Assembly (NCBI GenBank): GCA_002452215.1
Contig: DKCO01000043.1
Coordinates: 16,735 to 80,734, forward strand
DNA from: Spirochaetales bacterium UBA6872
GTDB taxonomy: Bacteria > Spirochaetota > Spirochaetia > Sphaerochaetales > Sphaerochaetaceae
Direction: 5' to 3'
Length of the DNA: 64,000 nucleotides
The notes below the pieces were generated by a model. The model did not search any database. It was not told the DNA's origin and saw nothing but the letters and a program-made list of their open reading frames with translations. The position numbers were made by a program, and so were the translations under genes. Below are positions 24,969 through 31,404 of the stretch, piece by piece; position 1 is the first letter of the stretch, and every line of letters begins with the position of its first letter.

Positions 24969-26087
24969 TTATTTTACTTGGAAACGAGTTGTATCATCTG
25001 TCTTGGCTCCAGATGCGGCTAGAGCTGCCATAACCTCTGATACATACCTTTTTATGTTCGCTGTTGCATCTTCGAAGTCATAATCGATAACATTTGATGG
25101 ATCAAGACCGAATTCGTAAGCAATCTCAGGCTGTTCTGCATTGTCCAATACCAAGAATTGATATGAGCCATTGTCCTTTGCAATATTAACGCAATCCGGC
25201 GACAACGCATATTCAATCCACAGTTTTGCTGCGTTTGGATGCTTTGCACCCTTGAAGATTGCTGTTGCTCCAATTTCGCATGTAGTTCCGCTAGATGGGA
25301 CTACAAGTCCGATGTTGTCATAGCCATTGTCGACGATTTGTGCAATTCCGTCATGCAAGAAGCCAAGGCCAATAACGCACTCACCTGTTCCAACATTCTT
25401 CGATGGGCCAGATCCTGATTTTGTATAGACTTGCACATTCTTATCGAGATCAACGAGATACTGGATTCCAGCATCATGCCCATACTTTTGGATTGCTGTA
25501 TTGATTATAAGCTTTGCTGTTCCAGCTGTGTTGTAATTGGATGTCCAAATAAGGCCTTTGTATACAGGATTTGTCAAGTCAGCGAAATCCTCTGGAACTG
25601 GAACTCCAAGTCTCTCAACTTCATCCTTGTTATACATTATGCCTAGAATACCAGTGTAGATTCCATGCCAATAATGGTTCTTGTCCATATAAACAGGTTT
25701 TGTTATATGAACAGCATTTTCTGCAGCGTAAGCTTCCAAAAGCCCTTCAGATGCCAATACATTGTACGGGTCTGTTGTTCCGCCAAACCAGACATCAGCT
25801 GATGGATTGCCATTTTCTTCTTCAATCTTGGCTTGTACCTCGCCTGTTGATAGTCTTTGGTACTTGACTTCTATTCCATACATCTTCTGGAATTTTTCAC
25901 AGGCAGCAGCAAGATATTCTTCTTCGCATGAGCCATAAACGATAAGCTCTCCCTCTGCTTTAGCTGCAGCTACAAGAGGTGACTCATCAGTTGCATTTTG
26001 CGCTATAGATACGTCCTTTGCTCCATTTGCAAATGCAGATGAAAGCACAACAAAGACAACGAGCAATAATATGAATGCCTTTTTCAT
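24969..26087 (-). CDS. Periplasmic binding protein (FbpA-like)
   Basis: 372 residues. Signal peptide with the spirochaetal end SSAFANGAK. The mature protein opens AAAKAEGELIVYGSCEEEYLAAACEKFQKMYGIEV, then ADVWFGGTTDPYNVLASEGLLEAY and GTAKLIINTAIQKYG, a class II extracellular solute-binding protein of the ferric iron/AEP-phosphonate group. The two adjacent Tyr ligands of classical FbpA are not evident, so the cargo is open. A TATAAT lies at 26125-26120 upstream; GGGAGG precedes the ATG. Confidence 0.88.
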   Translation of the reverse strand: MKKAFILLLVVFVVLSSAFANGAKDVSIAQNATDESPLVAAAKAEGELIVYGSCEEEYLAAACEKFQKMYGIEVKYQRLSTGEVQAKIEEENGNPSADVWFGGTTDPYNVLASEGLLEAYAAENAVHITKPVYMDKNHYWHGIYTGILGIMYNKDEVERLGVPVPEDFADLTNPVYKGLIWTSNYNTAGTAKLIINTAIQKYGHDAGIQYLVDLDKNVQVYTKSGSGPSKNVGTGECVIGLGFLHDGIAQIVDNGYDNIGLVVPSSGTTCEIGATAIFKGAKHPNAAKLWIEYALSPDCVNIAKDNGSYQFLVLDNAEQPEIAYEFGLDPSNVIDYDFEDATANIKRYVSEVMAALAASGAKTDDTTRFQVK

Positions 26088-26264
26088 TCATTCCTCCCTT
26101 TTTAGATAAAATCAATGTAATTATATTCTATAAATAAAAAGGGTGTATATTTTTTTATCTCAAATTCTCTGATTTAGATCAACGATACATTGTACCGTAA
26201 AGATCCATCTTCGAAAGACTGTTGTTATAGAATACATCGCAACTAGATTTTTGCAATTATTTAA

Positions 26265-26280
26265 GTTAGTATACGCTAAC
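26265..26280. promoter_or_regulatory. Operator-like palindrome at the methyltransferase start
   Basis: GTTAG (26265-26269) and CTAAC (26276-26280) flank a 6-bp core just 2 bp before the ATG, where a ribosome site would be expected. It resembles MarR/TetR-type operators. Confidence 0.4.
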
Positions 26281-26282
26281 AA

Positions 26283-26909
26283 ATGAATAAGATTTCAAAC
26301 TCCAACTTCTGGGACAGATACGCAAGAATATATAACAAATTCATGCAAAAAGACAAAAAAGCGTATGAACAAATGTATGTGCTACTGAGACCCATTGTCA
26401 ACTCGAAAAATGTGTTGGAAGTTGCTACAGGAACAGCATTGATTGCAAATAACATTGCAAAATATGCAAAGCAAGTTGAAGCTATAGACTCATCAGAGCA
26501 GATGATAAGAATAGCTCAAAAAGACAACAAAAATGCAAATCTGCATTTCAGCGTTGCTGATATGTTCAATTTGCCATACATCTCAAATTCCTTTGATGTT
26601 GTTATAGTTGCAAACGCTCTTCATGTTGTGCCACAGCCAGAAAAAGCCCTTAGCGAAATAAAACGTGTGCTAAAAGATGATGGCATTTTAGTTGCACCCA
26701 CCTTCACTCATGCCGATAATCGCACAAAAAGCAAAGCGAGATTAGCCATCATGAAAATCCTAGGTTTCCCACTGAAAAGCAAATGGTCCAATGATGAATA
26801 TTTGACATTTCTTGAGAAAAACGGTTGGATTGTGAATAAAAACGTAATACTTAACGCTTCATTTCCGTTAAGCTATGTTGAATGCTCTCCAAAAGACAAA
26901 AAGAGATGA
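26283..26909 (+). CDS. Class I SAM-dependent methyltransferase
   Basis: 208 residues. Motif I is VLEVATGTALIANNIA (about 51-66; the usual GxGxG is ATGTA), acidic EAIDSSEQMI follows, then FSVADMFNLPYISNSFDVVIVANALHVV, the UbiE-like motif II/III region, and a later EIKRVLKDDGILVAPT. Substrate is unknown; the UbiE/Coq5 group methylates quinones or small molecules. No ribosome site is visible before the ATG; a palindrome occupies that place. It starts the accessory zone. Confidence 0.8.
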   Translation: MNKISNSNFWDRYARIYNKFMQKDKKAYEQMYVLLRPIVNSKNVLEVATGTALIANNIAKYAKQVEAIDSSEQMIRIAQKDNKNANLHFSVADMFNLPYISNSFDVVIVANALHVVPQPEKALSEIKRVLKDDGILVAPTFTHADNRTKSKARLAIMKILGFPLKSKWSNDEYLTFLEKNGWIVNKNVILNASFPLSYVECSPKDKKR

Positions 26910-26943
26910 ATCAAAAAAACAATGAAAGACAAAGACCTTGAGT

Positions 26944-27117
26944 TCAACAAGGAATGCCATGTTTTGAACTACGATCTGGTGCCGGGGCTAAGGAAATGCG
27001 AGGCGCTGTCGCTAGGAACTCGACCAACTCTGGTATCTCGCCTCTTTTGATGCTTAATGCTCTCTCGCCACACCTGTGCTGCTCCTTGATTTCTAGGATC
27101 CGGTCCAATTTAATCAT
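26944..27117 (-). CDS. 57-residue reading frame with a strong ribosome site, possible IS remnant
   Basis: MIKLDRILEIKEQHRCGERA start with GGAAGGAG seven bases upstream. The product is basic with an early helix and no recognised domain. A 10-bp inverted repeat (CTTCTCCTAT 27125-27134 with ATAGGAGAAG 27144-27153) lies directly upstream, and its outer edge touches the ribosome site. Base composition is higher in G+C than the surroundings, in line with foreign or IS-derived DNA. It lies downstream of the ISL3 fragment on the same strand. Confidence 0.35.
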   Translation of the reverse strand: MIKLDRILEIKEQHRCGERALSIKRGEIPELVEFLATAPRISLAPAPDRSSKHGIPC

Positions 27118-27210
27118 CTCCTTCCTTCTCCTATCATTTGAATATAGGAGAAGATTCTTTCACTTAGTACCTCAAAAAACAGTACGCCTGGGATGATTTC
27201 TATTTGACTG

Positions 27211-27429
27211 TCATATTATGGAATTCCTGAATATCATCTTCGGTAATTTTAGAGTATCAAATACACACTTCCTGCCGCATATCGGGCCCCTGCGGGAATC
27301 CTTCTTGTAAGCCTTCACCTCGACTATGACCTTATCCAGCCCGTTTCTGCCTGCCTCTATTCGAACATTTGCAACTCTTGCGTTCTTGACATTGAGCGCC
27401 AACTTGAACAATCTATTGATACTAGTCAT
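27211..27429 (-). pseudogene. Truncated ISL3-family transposase (N-terminus only)
   Basis: 72 residues. The first ~53 look like an ISL3 transposase start: VKNARVANVRIEAGRNGLDKVIVEV then RRGPICGRKC, a zinc ribbon in which the first Cys is Gly. The sequence then diverges and stops, whereas the full enzyme has about 400 residues. AGGAGA precedes the ATG, and an ISL3-like end lies at 27519-27554. The element is therefore a dead 5' fragment. Confidence 0.7.
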
Positions 27430-27472
27430 CTCTTCTCCTTATTTGGTTTTTTGCAATTACACAATAAAAGAA

Positions 27473-27502
27473 AAGAGATGGCTTTTTCAATTGTATGCCA
27501 TC
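27473..27502. repeat. Hairpin inside the ISL3 leader
   Basis: GAGATGGC and GCCATCTC are perfect 8-bp inverse complements with a 14-base spacer, between the ISL3-like end and the transposase start. It may limit read-through into the transposase, as hairpins near IS ends often do. Confidence 0.5.
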
Positions 27503-27518
27503 TCCCAAAACTTCTATT

Positions 27519-27554
27519 TTTATCAAGTCTTACCCACAACTATGCATGAAGCCT
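27519..27554 (-). mobile_element. ISL3-like terminal repeat
   Basis: Read on the minus strand it begins AGGCTTCATGCATAGTTGTG and runs into CTTGATAA, about 90-125 bp upstream of the transposase fragment. It matches 21997-22032 at 28 of 36 positions. The recognisable hydrolase coding sequence begins exactly at its outer edge, as expected if the element inserted there. Confidence 0.5.
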
Positions 27555-28110
27555 CGAAAAATATGTCGATTTCCTTTCAACATGGAGAGAGGATCTTGGA
27601 GGCAATAAAAACTTCCATAACAAAAGGCGGAACATACGATTGTATAGCAATCTTGAACTATTATAGCGTATGTAAGTCAGCTACCTCATTTCGAGAAATA
27701 GAGGAGAATTTGATCATTCCTTCATTTAGAAAGCTGAAATTCGTAAATATAGACAAGCCGTTTTTTACAAGGCTGATGTATATGGCATTTTGTTTAGCAA
27801 AGAAAAGATGCGACAGATGTAATGATTACAAAATGGATGTTGTTCCATATGAGAAAGGCAAGCCAATTTACTATAAGCTCACTTCATGTCCTGTTGCTGA
27901 ATTTGCAAAAAACACAATCTTGAAGAGATTATGGGAGCTCTTTGTAATGTAGACTATGCTTCAATTAAATTGCTTAATGCTCGCCTGGTTCGGACTTCGA
28001 CATGCATAAATGGAGACAAATGCGACTATGCAATATATGGCGATAAGGATCCTAAATTGAAATATCATCCTGAATTTCGCAACAGTGATGGATATAGAAG
28101 AAACATCTAG
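27555..28110 (+). pseudogene. Disrupted L-2-amino-thiazoline-4-carboxylate hydrolase-like gene
   Basis: Three frames together read as one protein: EKYVDFLSTWREDLGG, then GGTYDCIAILNYYSVCKSATS...VNIDKPFFTRLMYMAFCLAKKRC...CPVAEFAK, then GALCNVDYASIKLLNARLVRT...CINGDKCDYAIYGDKDPKL ending at 28110. The order, including the CP-x-AEFAK and late Cys-rich NGDKCDY blocks, matches the ATC-hydrolase family. The first shift is near 27620 and the second at a six-A run near 27911. The N-terminal third is missing and replaced by an ISL3 end, so the gene is dead unless these are assembly errors. Confidence 0.7.
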
Positions 28111-28361
28111 CTTGACAACAACCTTCAGAGCAAGCTGTCCAATGCTGAATCCTGTTCAAAGTGTTGTTTTCCAACTAGACTTTGACCTATTTTCAGGCAA
28201 AAAACAGAATTTTCCTAAGCAAAAAGAAAGCACAAATCGTTTATGTGCAACCGATGCTTTCCTGTAATATTGATGAATAATGACATTAGATGCACAAAAA
28301 CCATCTCAACTATGGCGAATGGGAGTATGTTTTCCTATTCTTCAAACCGAATTTTCTATCG

Positions 28362-28898
28362 TTATCGTTTGGACTTCCATCTTTTTGCTTCTTCAAGGAT
28401 CTCGAAAACCAGTTTTTGCTTTCCTTTTGTATAGCTAATGCGATTCTGAGGAAACTGTTTTGCCAGATTCAATTTGCACATATCATATGCCTCGGCCTTT
28501 TCTGGAAAAGCGTTTAGATAATCACGAAAATTGATATAGCTCTTCCACTCGACTCCATTCCATTTGACCACATGGATATGGTGTGTACGGATATCTTTCT
28601 CAAAATCACCCTTTACAAATAAGATTTGGCCAGGAACATCTTCCCCTCGGAAAATATATTGCCGGTTCTTTAGTATTTCAACATAAGGTATGATGTCATC
28701 CAAATCGTGAACTCCAACTGCAATATCAACAATCGGTTTGGCATGGATAAAAGAAATGGCTGTGCTTCCGATATGCTGAATATCGATGGCTACATCGTGC
28801 AAAAGACTCTTTAGCTCAGCAATCGTTTGTTCAGCTTCAACTTTCCATGCATCTTGATACTCTTCCAGCTTAACAATGCCTCTTTTTAATCCCACCAT
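28362..28898 (-). CDS. GrpB family protein
   Basis: 178 residues. The family marks are DIQHIGSTAI (about 38-47), KPIVDIAVGV, IRTHHIHVVKWNGVEWKSYINFRDYL and a C-terminal YTKGKQKLVFEIL. GrpB proteins share the nucleotidyltransferase fold; their substrate is not established. GGAG lies before the ATG. It follows the flavodoxin-like gene by 29 bp on the same strand. The 250 bp between it and the hydrolase pseudogene (28111-28361) show no recognisable gene. Confidence 0.9.
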   Translation of the reverse strand: MVGLKRGIVKLEEYQDAWKVEAEQTIAELKSLLHDVAIDIQHIGSTAISFIHAKPIVDIAVGVHDLDDIIPYVEILKNRQYIFRGEDVPGQILFVKGDFEKDIRTHHIHVVKWNGVEWKSYINFRDYLNAFPEKAEAYDMCKLNLAKQFPQNRISYTKGKQKLVFEILEEAKRWKSKR

Positions 28899-28927
28899 GT
28901 AAAAGCTTCTCCTATAAAAACTGGAAT

Positions 28928-29452
28928 TTATCGAGTTTCATCTACAATTTGTTTCAGCGAATCATAGTCGACAAAATCCACTTTTTTGTTGTAGGTTTCC
29001 ATCAGTGCCATATCTTCTTGCGTAAGGCTTTCAACTGGCTTGCTTTTAAGAGAATGGTGTAGCATTTTCATCATAGTCTTGTGCTTGAAATTCAATTTGC
29101 TATAATCTATGCCACCTCTTAAATGAAAAACAGATGAAGCTTCCAGCAAATGCTCCGGCACTTGTTTTCTTATGGATTTTCTGATATTGCTTACATTTGC
29201 TTTATCATGTACATCTGCTAATCCCACAGTCACGATTATCAGCTTTGCATTTGGAGATATTTGTTTAACTGTACTCTTCAACCCTTTTACGCCTCCTGCA
29301 TATAAAGCGCCAAAATAGATGATTCGCTCATAATCCATTATATCTTTTATATCTTCATAGCTGATAACTGGGCAATGAGTCATTTCTGCAAATTTCTCTG
29401 CATATCGCTTTGTTGTGCCATACTGACTGCCATATATGATTAAAGTATCCAT
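28928..29452 (-). CDS. Flavodoxin-domain protein
   Basis: 174 residues. The FMN phosphate loop is IIYGSQYGTTKRYAE at about 5-19, IIYFGALYAGGVKG supplies the second FMN loop, and VTVGLADVHDKANV the third. The HemG-like length and the C-terminal MLHHSLKSKP stretch suggest a small FMN oxidoreductase; the electron partner is unknown. Co-directional with the GrpB gene. Confidence 0.85.
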   Translation of the reverse strand: MDTLIIYGSQYGTTKRYAEKFAEMTHCPVISYEDIKDIMDYERIIYFGALYAGGVKGLKSTVKQISPNAKLIIVTVGLADVHDKANVSNIRKSIRKQVPEHLLEASSVFHLRGGIDYSKLNFKHKTMMKMLHHSLKSKPVESLTQEDMALMETYNKKVDFVDYDSLKQIVDETR

Positions 29453-29514
29453 GTATTTATTCCTCTACAATTTCCGATTCAGCCAATGCCCATTGTCATC
29501 CATTTCACAGCCTA

Positions 29515-29589
29515 CAAACTTGCTTTTTTGCAAGTTTTCAATCCTTTTTGAACTGATTGGCAAACTGCACATCGTATTTCATAATTCTA
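29515..29589 (-). pseudogene. Decayed YafQ-type toxin start with antitoxin tail
   Basis: From the ATG at 29582 the minus strand reads MKYDVQFANQFKKD and then stops; past the stop KLAKKQ continues. This matches the intact YafQ start at 21578 (MKYDIQFTNQFKKDLKLARKQ). The preceding frame ends as an ATGA overlap, like an antitoxin C-terminus. No functional product can be made. Confidence 0.75.
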
Positions 29590-29754
29590 ATATCGTCTTG
29601 AAATTAGCCGTGCTGGAATGCGCTTATATGCCTCAGGCATTTTGCTGTACATATCAAGGAGCGTGCCTATCGTCAGCAGCTCCATCTCGTTCCTGACGAT
29701 GAAGGAAAGGCTCTCAGATCTGTCACGCCTGGCTTCATATAGATATTGTCATCG
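29590..29754 (-). pseudogene. Unidentified gene fragment
   Basis: A frame from about 29754 to a stop at 29589-29587 reads QYLYEARRDRSESLSFIVRN and continues into MELLTIGTLLDMYSKMPEAY. It has no start codon context and an upstream in-frame stop, so it looks like a gene remnant; I do not recognise the family. It abuts the decayed toxin fragment. Confidence 0.35.
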
Positions 29755-29883
29755 ATGATTATTCCTCATAGCTCGGATATAGTCTACTCTATGGCAAGAA
29801 CATTTTCCTTGGCGTTTTATTTTACGCTTATAATGATTTCTAAAAAAATTGTGATTGAACATTAATAAGCACCGAAAACCAAG

Positions 29884-29911
29884 AGAGCGCAAAGACAATT
29901 TCTTGCGCTCT
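29884..29911 (-). terminator. Terminator of the uracil/xanthine permease gene
   Basis: AGAGCGCAA and TTGCGCTCT form a perfect 9-bp stem with a 10-base loop, 11 bp after the permease stop; on the minus strand CUUGGUUUUC follows. From 29755 to 29883 nothing else is seen. Confidence 0.65.
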
Positions 29912-29921
29912 TTCAGATAAT

Positions 29922-31208
29922 TTATTTATTGTTTCTGATTGGAATTATCAGATTCAGTACAATACCTACCAAAGTTGAAAGTGCAACTGAGCCAAGAGAG
30001 AACTCGAGCGATGGGCCCATATTGAATTTCAACAAGCCGCCTCCTATGCCAATGACAAGGATAATCGATGATATAGTCAGATTGCGCTTGTCTTGGTAAT
30101 CAACTCCTGATTCAACAAGCGTTCTAAGCCCAGAAGAGGCTATTACTCCGAACAATAGCATCGATATGCCTCCAAGAACAGGATTTGGAATAGTTTGGAT
30201 CAAAGCACCAAATTTTGGAAAGAGAGAAAGGAGAACAGCAATCACCGCAGCCCCTCCTGTGACCCAAACGCTATATACTCCAGTAATAGCTAAAACTCCT
30301 ACATTCTCACCATATGTTGTATTAGGAGGTCCTCCCCACAAAGATGCCCATGTCGTTGCAAGTCCGTCTCCAAGCAGCGTCCTTTTCAATCCTGGATCCT
30401 CATAATAGTTCTTTCCAACAACCCTTGATATCACCAAAGTATCTCCAAGATGCTCACAAATTGTTGCAAAAGAGACAATAACGAATGTAAGAATCGGTAC
30501 TATCTTGAACTTTGGCAGAGCAAAGTGAGGGAATCCAAACCAACTTGCAGATGAAACTATCGAGAAATCTATAATATTGTATTGAGGAAAGAAGAATCCC
30601 ATTATCAATGTAAAAAGATAGCCAGATACAAGACCAAACAGAATTGGAATCACAGAGAAAAATCCGCTGAAGAATACATTTGCAACAACTGTGACAGCAA
30701 GTGTTACTAGAGCAATTGACAGATAAACAAGGCTATATGTTGAGGTGTCAGAAGTATTTGTATACATAGCCATATTCATTGCTGTCGGTGCAAGATTAAG
30801 GCCTATTACAATGATTACGGAGCCAATGACAACCGGTGGCAATGCCCTGTGGATCCAATCAGAGCCAACTCTTGAGATAATGAAGGCCACAATACAATAC
30901 ACAATTCCAGATATGAATGCACCGCCCATCGCATAGGGCCACCCATATTGGCTTGATATTGCAATAAGAGGCGTGATAAACGCGAACGACGAGCCGATAA
31001 AAGCGGGAACCATTGCCTTTGTCATAAGGATGTAGATTAGTGTTCCTGTTCCTGCCGTAAACAATGCCGTCGTAGGCTCAAGTCCAACTAGGATAGGGAC
31101 AAGAATTGTCGATCCAAACATAGCAAAAACATGCTGAATAGAGAGAGGAATCCATTCTTTTAGTGGTGGCTTATCAGCCGGACCATAGTGCAATGCTGTT
31201 TTTTTCAT
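29922..31208 (-). CDS. uraA: Uracil/xanthine permease (NCS2 family)
   Basis: 428 residues with about fourteen membrane segments. Signatures include WIPLSIQHVFAMFGSTILVP at the N-terminus, the QNxGxxxxTxxxxR-equivalent loop (here TICEHLGDTLVISRVVGKNYYEDPGLKRTLLGDGLATTWASLWGGPPNTTYGENVGVLAIT), and a late GGISMLLFGVIASSG. The GExxG/EHLGD Glu and the PNTTYGEN motif point to uracil rather than purine transport. TATAAT lies at about 31242-31237 upstream. Confidence 0.92.
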   Translation of the reverse strand: MKKTALHYGPADKPPLKEWIPLSIQHVFAMFGSTILVPILVGLEPTTALFTAGTGTLIYILMTKAMVPAFIGSSFAFITPLIAISSQYGWPYAMGGAFISGIVYCIVAFIISRVGSDWIHRALPPVVIGSVIIVIGLNLAPTAMNMAMYTNTSDTSTYSLVYLSIALVTLAVTVVANVFFSGFFSVIPILFGLVSGYLFTLIMGFFFPQYNIIDFSIVSSASWFGFPHFALPKFKIVPILTFVIVSFATICEHLGDTLVISRVVGKNYYEDPGLKRTLLGDGLATTWASLWGGPPNTTYGENVGVLAITGVYSVWVTGGAAVIAVLLSLFPKFGALIQTIPNPVLGGISMLLFGVIASSGLRTLVESGVDYQDKRNLTISSIILVIGIGGGLLKFNMGPSLEFSLGSVALSTLVGIVLNLIIPIRNNK

Positions 31209-31404
31209 TTTAACTCCTTGCAGCTATATTATAGAAATGCAAGACGAAAGAAAATAGAAAATCGAAAACTAAACTTTTATATTGCGAGTGCAATCACCAT
31301 CTTTTGCATAATCGAATAATTCACATTTATTTTACTTTTGTCACCACTATTCTTTACCTTCAATACTTATGCTTTAGAAAAATCCGAAGGAAATGAGGTA
31401 ACAG

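Noticed and set aside
27326..27541. N-terminal extension of the plus-strand hydrolase frame
   Set aside because: It is antisense to the ISL3 transposase fragment and its end; the recognisable hydrolase protein begins later in another frame.
28085..28517. Three overlapping short plus-strand frames after the hydrolase pseudogene
   Set aside because: No ribosome sites, no motifs, partly antisense to the GrpB gene; treated as non-coding decay.
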